Assembly (NCBI RefSeq): GCF_905220415.1
Contig: NC_059545.1
Coordinates: forward strand, 9,992,001 to 10,056,000
Direction: 5' to 3'
From: Colias croceus
Lineage: Eukaryota; Arthropoda; Insecta; Lepidoptera; Pieridae
DNA: 64,000 nt
Shown: piece after piece, positions 12,562 through 24,800 of the stretch
Layout of the letters: every line of letters begins with the position of its first letter
How positions within the stretch are numbered: the stretch's first letter is position 1
Notes under the pieces: generated by a model
Told to the model about the DNA's origin: nothing
Seen by the model: the letters and a program-made list of their open reading frames with translations, nothing else
Database searches by the model: none
Position numbers and translations under genes: made by a program

Positions 12562-13121
12562 TTGCCGGATCGGAGGTATATGTTAATATGTAGCAACATA
12601 AGCTATGCCGATGATATGGTATTGCTGGCTCCGACTGCAAGTGCCATTTCTGAGATGCTCAAAGTCTGTGAGACATATTATGTCACTGCTCACGGCTTGC
12701 TTTATAATATTGTGTCTAAATGTAAATGCATTGTTTTTGGGGACATTGGCAAGCATAGAAAATGTGAGTCTGATATATCTATATATCTCTTAACGCGATA
12801 ACAGTAGAGTTTAAGTATCTCGGACACATGCTAACTGATGTCCTCTGTATAGAGCGTGAGCGTAGGGCATTGGCGATCCGAAGTAATATGTTGGCCCGTA
12901 GATTTCCCCGTTGTAGAATTCCAGTGAAAATCACGCTTTTTAAAGCCTACTGTCAGAATTTGTACACGGTCTATGGTTTGACTATTCATTCTGATAGTTT
13001 ACGAGTCATGTATAATAATGCGTTTAGAATGCTGTTTGGACTGCCTCGCTACTGCAGTGCGCCTGGAATGTTCGCTAATTCGCAAACTGACGATTTCTGG
13101 GCGATAATACGCAAAAAATAG
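12562..13121 (+). pseudogene. LINE reverse transcriptase fragment
   Basis: SYADDMVLLAPTASAISEML followed by CETYYVTAHGLLYN is the catalytic YADD block and thumb of a non-LTR reverse transcriptase. A second frame at 12828-13121 continues the region (CRIPVKITLFKAYCQNLY, then YNNAFRMLFGLPRYCSA). Both ends are missing and the frames are separated by stops, so it is a dead remnant. Confidence 0.75.
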
Positions 13122-13197
13122 CGTCTACTTTTGATAGAGTGCGGGGCAGTCGCAACGGTCTCATGATGGTAATTTCGGAGAGATATATGTCATCTTT

Positions 13198-13930
13198 ATA
13201 TTTTCGGTTTGATGGCATTCAAATGCTTTATAAATATAAATTTATAAAGAATAGAAAAAAATTCGATCACGAGGCGGGACTCGAACCCGCATCCTTTCGC
13301 GCCATTCCGGGGCGGATGCCTGACCAACTCAGCCACTCGTGACCCGCCAGAGCAATCGAATTTATTCTATTCTTTCAGTTTTATGTGTCTAAAGGACACA
13401 CCGCGCGCCATCTATTGAGATGATTAACAACCATCTCAACCAATATGAAGCACTTTTCAGTGAATACAATATTGTAACGATGGAACACAACCTTTTTTTT
13501 TGTAGAATTTATATTTTCGGTTTTATGGCATTCAAATGCTTTATAAATATAAATTTATAAAGAATAGAAAAAAATCGATCACGAGGCGGGACTCGAACCC
13601 GCATCCTTTCGCGCCATTCCGGGGCGGATGCCTGACCAACTCAACCACTCGTGACCCGCCAGAGCAATCGAATTTATTCTATTCTTTCAGTTTTGTGTCT
13701 AAGGGACACACCGCGCGCCATCTATTGAGATGATTAACAACCTTCTCAACCAATATGAAGCACTTTTCAGTGAATACAATATTGTAACGATGGAACACGA
13801 CCTTTTTTTTTGTAGAATTTATATTTTCGGTTTTATGGCATTCAAATGCTTTATAAATATAAATTTATAAAGAATAGAAAAAATTCAGTTAAAGTTAATC
13901 ATCTCAATAGATGGCGCGCGGTGTGTCCCT
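13198..13930 (-). repeat. Tandem array of a tRNA-headed SINE
   Basis: Units start at 13201, 13514 and 13824 (marker ttttcggttt), a period of 310-313 bp. The first two hold a minus-strand tRNA-like head (13262-13346 and 13573-13660); the third is truncated and ends with an inverted copy of the segment carrying cgcgcgccatctattgagat. Confidence 0.75.
13262..13346 (-). tRNA. tRNA-like head of SINE (not a proven tRNA gene)
   Basis: Read on the minus strand it has a 7-bp acceptor stem (GGTCACG with CGTGATC, one G-T pair), an anticodon-like arm CGCC/GGCG with loop CCGGAAT, and a perfect T arm GCGGG/CCCGC with TTCGAGT. A and B box sequences are present. A tandem second copy and SINE flanks argue for a retroposon; the variable arm is too short for tRNA-Ser. 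Confidence 0.35.
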
Positions 13931-14204
13931 TAGTCAACTGATGTAGGTATATTTACCTACTAACATTAGCTTATAAGTCACGTACTAACATTAATGGTAG
14001 GTACTCTGTCATCTAATTGTTTAAATAAATAAAATAAATTGCCCTTCTCGATCTACAGCCTAGCATCACAGCTAGCATCCTACAGAAAAACATTATCGGC
14101 TGAATGCTGATGAAATTATGAAGAATTGCATTAAAATTGAATGAGTCTGGAGATTTCACTCCATCATCACCAACTGGAGTATGAGGGCTATATGGTACGG
14201 GAGC

Positions 14205-15144
14205 TAGCAACGTTTAAAAAAAGTCATTTTAGTATAGTTGGGTTTTTGATATACTGTTTCTCTTGCTATTTCGGTTAGAGTCCGGGCTGTCTGGCTGGCG
14301 GTAGTGGTTGCGTTTATTAGTGCGCACAGGAAAATATACTTAACTTTAAAGTCATTTATTAACGCGTAATTTTTAATCTTTTGCCTTTAGATAGATCCAT
14401 CAGACATAAATTTTTTGTTGCAAGACGTTTTTTGCGTTGTTAAATAGGTGCCATACGCAATTTTTTATTTCAAAATAACTAAAATGTCATCGAAATAAGT
14501 GAAATCACATCAACATGAGTCTGCTTAAAAGGTAAGTAATAACTTTATTACTTATATTATATTATCCTTTTTTAATACTTATATTGAATAATTTGTAAAC
14601 TAATATTTTTAATAGATGGTTTCATATTTATTACACTTTTGGGTATAAATATGAATTTGATGATATTTGGTTTTTATCAAGTTTACATTAACGTCCTATT
14701 TGAGTTTCGTTGGGAAAAGAAGGCACCATGGTAAATTGTTGCAAAAAATTGTAAATAGTAAAATGAATATTATAATATATAGTATAAGTAACACAGTGAT
14801 TACTTATCCTTCACGGGGACTCATCTTGATGGAATTTCACTTATTTCGATGACATTTTAATTATTTTGAAATAAAAAATTGCGTATGGCATCTATTTAAC
14901 AACGAAAAAAACGTCTTGCAATAAAAAAAATATGTCTGATGGATCTAGCTAAAGGCAAAAGATTAAAAATTACGCGTTAAAAAATGACTTTAAATTAAGG
15001 ATATTTTTCTGTGCAGATAAGATGCGCACTAATAAACGCAACCACTGCGGCCAGCCAGACAGCCCGGACTCTAACCGAAATAGCAAGAGGAACAGTATAT
15101 CAAAGAACCAACTATACTAAAATTCTCTCTTATCAACGTTGCTA
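14205..15144. mobile_element. Foldback element with about 330-bp arms
   Basis: TAGCAACGTT at 14205 and its complement ending at 15144 bound two arms (to about 14530 and from about 14815) that match closely, for example ttagagtccgggctgtctgg and its complement near 15066. The 285-bp centre is AT-rich with no gene. Confidence 0.7.
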
Positions 15145-15278
15145 CTTGCTACCTAGCCTATACCAATATAAATGATATAAAACCTTTATACATGCTGTGC
15201 CGCGCGGTTTCACCTGCGGGCGAACTCGCGGGCAATATCAAGTATTTCTATAGCTCACGTATTATTCTGATGTACCTA

Positions 15279-15463
15279 TCACTACATAGGTAGTATAAAA
15301 CAAAGTCGCTTTCTCTGTCCTTATGTCCCTATGTATGCTTTTAAAGTACCAACGGATATTTATGTGGTTTTTTTAATAGGAAGGTTTATATGTATTATAT
15401 TTCATAACGCTAACAATAATAGGAGCGGAGCAATGTGGGTATTAAACCGTGGGGCACAGCTAG
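15279..15463 (+). mobile_element. Short nonautonomous Helitron
   Basis: TCACTACATAGG at the start and ggggcacagCTAG at the end, followed by T. It is the same family as 11412-12039 with an internal deletion. Confidence 0.6.
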
Positions 15464-15498
15464 TATTGCATTAACTAAACTTTATATATTATTAAAAA

Positions 15499-15735
15499 CT
15501 AGGTTTCCGCCCGCGGCTTCGCCCGCGCAGTCAAAGCAAAACCCGCATAGTTCCCGTTCCCGTGGGATTTCCGGGATTGCGTCATTTCCCCGGGATAAAA
15601 AGTAGCCTATGTCCTTTCTCGGGTATCAAAATATCTCCGTACCAAATTTCATGAAAATTGGTTCAGTAGTTTAGGCGTGATTGAATAACAGACAGACAGA
15701 CAGAGTTACTTTCGCATTTATAATATTAGTATGGA
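15499..15735 (-). mobile_element. LEP1-type Helitron next to exon 1
   Basis: On the minus strand it starts TCCATACTAATATTATAAAT and ends CTAG, flanked by T and A. It lies in the intron immediately upstream of the first visible Ltn1-like exon. Confidence 0.7.
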
Positions 15736-15764
15736 TAGTAAAGAATAGCATTATTGCTTTGCAG

Positions 15765-15881
15765 GAGTTAGTGAATGTTGTTCAGAAAAGTGATCCCGCG
15801 GACGTCGAGGACGCTCTGCCGGGCTGGGTGCGGCGTTGTCTGCTCCACCTGGTGACCGGACACGCCGACCCCTCACCAGAG
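15765..15881 (+). CDS. Ltn1: Ltn1-like exon 1 of those visible
   Basis: The acceptor is ttgctttgcag and the donor is gtatac. It is 117 nt, 39 codons, phase 0 to 0, beginning ELVNVVQKSDP and ending HADPSPE. A minus-strand Helitron ends only 29 bp upstream, so most of the acceptor region comes from just after a transposon. The preceding coding exon was not found in the 15.7 kb upstream. Confidence 0.6.
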
Positions 15882-18800
15882 GTATACTTTCCAATTAAAT
15901 GCAATATAATAAAATCAATCTGTGCTCTAAGACGTTGCTTCATACCTCCTCGCGTTCGTGAGCAAAAGAGACTTGACAGACGGACAGACAAGGAAGTGAT
16001 TCTATAGAGGTTGAGGTTTTTCTTTTGTTTTGCTAGAAAATAATTTAAGAAAAAAGAGCAACTTTTAGACTACAAGCCGGTATAGGAAAAAAATATGGGT
16101 CATTTGAACCACCAGGTGACCTATCTAGAACGATAGAAGAGCATAAAATAATAAGATTCAGCACTATGCCGTCACTTGTAACTTTGTAAGCTGTCCAACT
16201 GAGTGCAGATGAGAATTCGAAAGTACAGGTAGACTCGGTAAATTTTGGTCATATATTTTTGTACGGCATTCTTAACCACCGATAGATCCAATAAAAATAA
16301 TAAGAAAACGCTCAGTGCCGAACAAAAATGGTGGTCCACAAAGTCGAAATTTTTATTTAATTTCCGAGAGTTACCGGGGTAAATTTGGTCATTTGACCAT
16401 GTACGGCATCTGTGTCATACTATTTCAATACTGCTTTTAATCCATTATTCCGCAACGCCGTACAAAAATCATGGGGACAAGGGGAAAAATCGAGAGTTGC
16501 AATACCCTCTCTTTCCCCACTCCAGGGGGTCATTTGACACAACACGAAATAAATTTATTTTTAAAGTATTTTATGCATAGATAATATTTTTTCATATGCC
16601 GTACATTTTCGTTGGTTCAAAGGGGAAAAAACTGAAAAAGAAAAAATCCATTTAACGAAATGTAAGGTGAATTTTGCTTTATATTTTGATAATAAAATAT
16701 AAATATACATTAATATTAAGAAGCTCGAGGTGGTTAATTATCACGGCCTTGGAAAGTCGGAGTCAGGTGGAATGGACTCCGTTAAATTGATGAACTAATA
16801 AAGAAGCTATGAACGAAAAGATGTGAATTTTATGCAATCAGCCCATGAATACAGGTAAAGTCACAAGCAAATGCTAGTAATATATACATATTCAAAATGT
16901 ACAAGGCGCTTTCAAATGATACCAAACACGGCATATTTATCTTAACTTAATTTTTTTACTCTGTATGTTTTGTCCGCTAGAGGGCGCCACATTAGATTTT
17001 GTGAAACCCCATATAGACTTTAGCTAGCTGGTCGCTGGTTATCCAGCGAACAATTCAGACGCTTCTAATAATATGTCATTTGTCGAATTCTGATAAGTAG
17101 TTTAGAAGTTACGAGGGACTAGATAATGTTTTGGAACCGAAGCCGTACTTTGTCAAATGATTCCCTAGAGTGGGGAAAGAGAGGGGATTGCAACTCTCGA
17201 TATTTCCCCTTGTCCCCATGATTTTTGTACGGCGTTGCGGAATAATGGATTAAAAGCAGTATTGAAATAGTATGACACAGATGCCGTACATGGTCAAATG
17301 ACCAAATTTACCACGGTAACTCTCGGAAATTAAATAAAAATTCCGACTTTGTGGACCACCATTTTTGTACGGCACTGAGCGTTTTCTTATTATTTTTAAT
17401 GGATCTATCGGTGGTTAAGAATGCCGTACAAAAATATATGACCAAAATTTACCGAGTCTACCTGTACTTTCGAATTCTCATCTGCACTCAGTTGGACAGC
17501 TTACAAGTGACGGCATAGTGCTGAATCTTATTATTTTATGCTCTTCTATCGTTCTAGATAGGTCACCTGGTGGTTCAAATGACCCATATTTTTTTCCTAT
17601 ACCGGCTTGTAGTCTATTTGTAAATACATACCTACGTAAATTTACAGAAATCGACTTATTGGAATGACAAGCCAGATCTTCTTATACAAACCTTTCTCGA
17701 ATCATTGCAAACTGGTAAGTATATACAGGGTTTTTTTTAAAGTGTTTTTACTTATTTAAATTTACACACGCTTTTCTACTCGTATTATGTGTTTGTGTGC
17801 ATCAAGTGTTTGATTTAGTATCAACGACTGCGCGTACTATGATCTATTTGTCCATACATCACTAAGAGTCTAAGAGTGATTTAATTCATTTTTATACAGT
17901 GATGATTCTCGTACAATACCTATGTATACTGTTTTGACTTTTAGTATCAAATCTGTTATTGTCGTAAAATAATCTGGCAATACTGTCATGTCATGGAGTA
18001 AGGTGACGATTTTTGTATCTTTGAATCTTGCCAAAGAAGTTTCACTTCTGACCCATGTGCTCGGCACACACGCTCTTTTTTTCCCTAAATTCCCGATACT
18101 ACCTATTTAATTACAGGCATATGGGGTGACGGTTCTGTCTTAACCGAGGTGCTTTTATCTCTTCTGGAAAAGAAATCAGTTGAATTATTACTAAGTGATT
18201 ACTGCGAAACTTACCTTGACGCCTTTGCTACTGTGTGAGTACGGGTACATTTTTTTACTTGATTTTTAGTGTTAGACCCGTTATCATTACTATTTAGATA
18301 TTTCAGTTACAAAGAAAGAAAAAAAATAATTGTTATTTACAACAACACGATTATAGGTCTACCAGAATCTGATGGCATATTTATATTTAAGAAATCAAAG
18401 ATTTTCATGTGGCAACTTATTTGACAACTATCAAATTGGTTGTCAAATTATTTGTCTTTTTAGCAGTAAATGAATAATTTTTAGGATTTTGTCTAAAAAA
18501 TCTTCGAAAATGTCGACAAAGCCGCTGTGATCACAAGCAAGAGGTGTTGTTTATAATGTGTATAGAAAAACTTTCGATGAAGAAGGGTCAAACACATCAC
18601 AATTTTCAATTTTAAAGATTTTATTGGTAAATTGGACTTACCCGTTTTGATACTTTAAATTAAAAAAATATTATATCTAGGTAAATAATAATATAATAAT
18701 ATTGTTTGTTGATTAGAATATAATTTTATGAAAACTTATTACAGGAGTTTCCAATTCGGCTATTCGTCAAGTCCAAGCTGTCCAGGTCAATTTTATAATG

Positions 18801-21800
18801 TGTTTATCTGTTAATACTTACGAAAATAAACATAGTTTTATTTTATTTTTATTTTATTTATAAAAAATTATAAGCAGTTTTGATCTACATTATCATTATA
18901 TCGATATTTTCACATGGCATACTGGTAATGAATAATATACAAATATAGGTATGTGTTAATAATAATATGTATTACCTGTATAAAAGTAATATGTATAATT
19001 GTATATTATACATGTAAGTATGTACCTACATAATATTAAGTGGATATCTCATTATTTAGTACAGTATTGTCCACTTATGTAATGTGACTAATGATATTGA
19101 GGACAAAATAAAAATAAGCAGTATCAAGATCGTTCAGTCCATTTTCCCTAGGGTTGCACACTCAAAATTTTGATTTCCCTAATTGCCATCAGATTCTGGT
19201 TTACCTATAATCACACATAAATTAGTAGGTAACAAAAAAAAAATGAGTACCTACTTATTGGATTCCGCTTTTCTAGGATTCGATTCTTAATTAGATAAGT
19301 ACCTATAGTCTATACTATTCACACTTATATTATTAATCGTTTACATTTCAGTTCTGAAGGAATAGGCTTTACAAACTCACAGTTGAGTACCACCAAATTA
19401 GAGGAGTTTCTGAGATTCTCGAAAAAGTACAAAATATTTTTTGAAAAGTTTTTCATCGAAAATAATCAAACCAAAAATAAAGCAGCCAGTGCTTCCGATG
19501 TAATTGCCAAAAGATTGACCGATCGATTGAAAGCGGGCTTTAAAGATACGAAATTTTACTGGCAAACCTTATCTAAGGCTATTGTTAATAATATTGAGTC
19601 TGAGCGACAGAATAGAGGCAAATTCTTTAAGGCCATCGAGATACATATATTAATACTTAAGTTTTTGAAAGCCAATAACGAAATCGTTATATGTAATTAC
19701 AAATCTGACTTCGAAGACTTCTTAAATACGACATGCAATGCTTATTTCTTACAATCCGACAACAAGAATATGGAAGCGGCCGTTTTGGGAGCATTACTTA
19801 GTTTTTATGTGGATTTGCAGAATATAGACGGGTTATTAACCAAAGTGAAGGATCACGGATTAGATTCACTTTACTCAGTTTATGATAAAGTGGTACGGGC
19901 ATGGCTCGAAAGCGAGGCGGCTAGTCGCTGCCTCGTCGACCTTGTGTTTGAGTTGGCGAAATTCTTCACTGAAGAGGAACTGGATCTTATGTTTAAATCC
20001 TTCGAAAAGGTAAGCACTTTTGTGACCGACTTATTGAAGTGAAAACTTCTTTAGCGGCGTTGAGCACTTTTTCTGTAATGGGTATAAAATCTTAAACTCG
20101 CGTCAGGACACGTGACCTGATCGAAAAAGCGTAAGACGGATACCATTCCAAAATATCAAAGTTTTCACTTCTGCCGGCACTCCCGGAGTGCAACCCGTCT
20201 TTTTTTTTAAATAGTTGAGTCCACGTACATACTTCAACTAAGGTACCTCTATTATTATTCTACAATTTTTTTTAAAGTACTAATAATAATAGACGGGCAT
20301 TTCTCCGCAACTCGACGTCAAGCGCCTATTTACGTACATACTTACAAGTGTAGGTATATTATGTACTTACTAGCTGTCCCGGCGAACTTTGTACCGCCCT
20401 GTCAATGAATGTTGTGTTACCTTTTAGCTGAACTAATTTAGGCTTTGGTGAACGTAATACAATGATACAAAATAAATATTTATATGGATTGATATGTAAT
20501 AGTATTTTAATTTATTACTTCAAACACGTCTCAGAGAAAAATGATTGAATTTTAATAAGTCGTGCAGCATGGATTAACTCTTTTCATTCTTTAACTGTTA
20601 TCGACCACACGCCTGACGCCATCGTTTCGTTTCACTTTAGTTGTGATAATAATTCTACCATTATCATTGGGCGATCGACGCTGATACAGTGGGTAACCAT
20701 CGTTGCCTGTGATGGTCTCTGCCATCAATTTTCGTGGATACCTTTTGGTACACCTGCTGTCAACCATGCATGGTGTTTGGTGGTTGATGGTTTCACACGG
20801 TCCATGAATGACGATAAATCATGTTGTCAATCATGTACAATCGTAAACAATGGACTATTGTTAATTATTTAAAATAATAATTTAAAAAATATATTCATGA
20901 GTTTTCAATCTATAGTGGTTTAAAGTTAACTCAAAAATGGAGCATTTTCGTAAATTTTCTAAAAAATCTTAGAGAAAGTGTAAGAAATGTTATAGTATGC
21001 TATATATTCGATGATCTACTCAATAAGCTCTTTCATTTGATACCCCACACGGCATGTTTTGGAAATTTTTATTTTTTTCTCTTTACAATTACATGACCAT
21101 TACTACAAATACAATTCAATTTATATAAATAAGTAATTATCTTTTATATATACCTATAGATAAATATTGTTTGATTGAAAACCATTACGTTACTAATTGT
21201 TATAATTATTGATTTTATGAAATACCTACATATATGAATGATAACGATCTCTGTCTTACGAATAGTCTTTTGCAAAAGTATTACTATGTACCTAGCTTTA
21301 CTCATTTAACTAAATAACAAAAATGTACAATATTTTTCAGTTACCTTTACCGGTGGTGCAGTGGTGCACGTCGGCGGGCCTGTCTCTGCCGCACTGCAGC
21401 GGCGCGGCGGCGAGGTGGCTGCGCGCCGACCTGCTCGAGCTCACGCTCGGCGCGCCCGAATTTCGCCCCCTGGGACCAGCAGCTATCAAAATCATTCTGG
21501 AATGTCTTGCGCGTGATGGTAAACATCATATTTGATTTAAAAGTAAATGAATGCTCTGCATATTTCTGGACTCTTGGCCAGTGGTGACTGGTGACTATAG
21601 ATATATAACAGCGGATACGTGAAGCATTCTACCTGGAAATTGTAGTACGATTAGATATCGAACGTGTGATACGTTTATACGTCTATGTACGGGCCTATTC
21701 CGTACGTGTGTATAATTAATTAATATTAAATAAAAGAGTTATTAAAATATAAAAAACTTGTAATTAACTGAATATAATAACTATATAATGGATGTATGAG

Positions 21801-24800
21801 TCACGCGAGGTACTCTTAATGACCGTCGACGATGAACTGATTTGAATATACCTAATATAAAGTTTAAAATATTGGAAACAATTTTAGTTACGCAATATGC
21901 AAGCAAAGCGCCTTATTGCACTTTGGACGTGCTTGCTCGTACATTTTCCCGGGCGGGAAAGATGAGGGTTAGTATGAGATGAGGTGACCCCATGATACAA
22001 GGTGATAACAATTTTTCTTAATTATAGTGAACCCCATGATTAGTAATACAATCTATAACTTCTTACAATAATATAAAATAGTATTTAATAAAATAGTACA
22101 ATTTCTTAAACTATAACTTATAGGGGGGAATTGGTAGTGTGAGTGAGGTATTCGTTAGGAACACTAAACTTCGGTGTCTTTTTCACTAAATCACTAGCAC
22201 TTGCACTTTTGTTGTGGACTGGAGGGCCAGGCTCACCGGAGCCGGCCGCGGCGGGGCCGCGCGCCTGCTGCTGCACTGGAACCGCTTTCAAACATTATCT
22301 ATTGCTCCGCCGAGTCCAGGATAGGAAACAATAATGTATCGCAGCGTGGTATTACTTGATTGGTTCGTTATTTTCATGTATTGAATATTTATTTGATGAT
22401 CTTGATGTTCATCTTGATGTTATGAGAGGTATCATTTGTAGAGGCTGTATATGTTTTATTGTGTATGTTTAATGTTATTGTTTACATTGAGTCATTAACA
22501 GGCTATTATTCGCTTGCCTCGTGCCGTGCAACATGACTCCGTCGCAATATGATCGCGATTGTATTGTTCCACAAATCTTATCTGGGTAGTTCATATATTT
22601 TTCCATGGCTTTATTGCCTTCTAATTAGGGTTGAGTATTGTAATATACAACTAACCGCCAGTCGTCTCTAACTATTTGTATGTCTTTAATACGATCAAAA
22701 TAAATACTATTGTTGCTAGGTAAGTTACTTATGTTATACAAACCATGACCTACAGGGATCATAATATAAAATAATTATAAAGAAATTGCAACGGATGCAA
22801 AACTAAACGTTTTATATTTTCTCAAGGGTTTAATACTAATTTGTTCCTTTTTTAAATTATTCGTACTAGGGATTTGATTCACGGGTAACCTGCATAAGTT
22901 AATAACGGGCCGTTGCATGAAACCCTTATTCGTTTTGAGCGTCACGTCGTCCCTCGGCGGGAGGATGTCATCCTTAATGATGACACTATCCCCTAATTTT
23001 ACATTTGACTTAGGCTGCCTCCATTTACTACTAACTGTTAATAAAGTTAAACACTCCTCAGGCCACCTGTTCCATATATTATTAAGAAATATTTTTTGAT
23101 TGAGATGCCACCTAGTTCTAAGGTCTGTTTCGGTGTCATATGAAGTAAGAATAGGGTCGTAGTTGACGAGGCATTTTTTTCTTAGCGGAACTAATTTGGT
23201 TTTTCCCGCCACTAAAACAACTGACGAATTATTATTACGCGTAATTTTACAATAAACAACAGAGCCGTAAGCTTTCGTGCTTGCGTCACAAAAGCCATGC
23301 AGTTCTATCAAATCATTCTCTTGAGTTTGCAGCCACCTCGGTACTTGAAACTGGCTGATGGTGTCGATATCTTGTTTTATCTTACACCATTTTTCAGAGA
23401 TGTGTTGTGGTACGAGCTGAGCCCATGGTAAGTTTTCTCTCCAAACATCTTGAAACAATATCTTAAGCTTTGTTGTGAGGAGAGAAAGCCAACCTAGTGG
23501 GTCGAAGATCTTAGATATCTCCGACAATAGAGATCTTTTCGTAAGCTTTATACACGTACTTAACTTAGATTGAGATATAAAATTATCGTTTTGCGGATCC
23601 CACCCAAGACCTAAGGTCTTTGTTGACTCCACTTGCTTGAAGTCAAAGCAATCTTGATGCTGTATAGTCAACGTGCTTAAGTAGTTGAGGCGAGTTTGAT
23701 TTCCATTTTCTTAAGTGGAAACCGCCCTTCTTCAACAGATTAATCATATCTGTTTGTAGCTGCTTGGCTGCCTGAAGCGAGTGGGTCCCATGAATGAGGT
23801 CATCCATGTAAAATGATTCCTCAAGGACGCTAGGCGCTAAACTATCTTGAAAGTTCGACCTTTCGTCATGAGCTAATTGTTTGAGTGTCATCATGGCAAG
23901 GAACGGAGCCGCTTTCGTTCCATATGATATAGTAGCCAAGTGATACTCAAGTAAGTTTTTATTTGGACTATCCCTCCATAAAATCATTTGTAAATTCTGA
24001 TCTTCAGGGTTAATCCATATTTGTCTATACATTTTTTCTATATCGGCCGTAAATGCATATTTAAATTGCCTCCACTTAATAACGAGACTAAATAAATCTT
24101 ATTGGAGATTCGGCCCCCGATACATTACATCATTTAAACTAGAGCCTGATAAAGTTTTACTCGAAGCCTTAGATACAACGCGTAACTTAGTTGTCGTTGA
24201 ATCGTTTCGGGTGACACAATGATGAGGTAAATAACACCTAAGGTATGTGCTACGGTCATCGGTCGCGGGTGTCATAGAATTGCACATAATCATTCTTAAT
24301 AATTTTATTACATTCGAGTTTCCGTTCTAAATTATAAAATTGAGCAATTGCTTTTGATTTTGAATTGCCTAATTTTTCCTTGTAGTCGGGTAACAACGGT
24401 AACCTGACCTCATATCGCCCGTCTTCCCGCCTTTTTGTCGTTGACTTGTAAAACTCTATACACTTATTATCTTCCAAAGATAAATCGGATTTTTCGGAAA
24501 TATCTTCAATTTCCCAAAAATTTTGTATCGCTTCGAAGTTATGTAAAACTACGTTGCATTGAAACGTTTTTGTATTGCCACTCAAAATCCAACCGAGCTG
24601 CGTCTGTTGAGCAGTCGGTAAGGTCGAGTTTACTTTACATATTCCATCCATAATAACGATAGAATATATATCTGCACCTAATAAAATATCTACGGGGCGA
24701 CTTTTATAGAACTCAGGGTCCGCAAGGGTAATATGATCTAAGTATGACCAGTTTGGTTTTTCAAAAGTACAACTAGGCAAGTTTTTAATAAGTTGTTTCA

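Noticed and set aside
22143..22334. GC-rich 63-codon frame inside the BEL element
   Set aside because: No family signal, lies in the untranslated 3' part of the retroelement and has the opposite strand.
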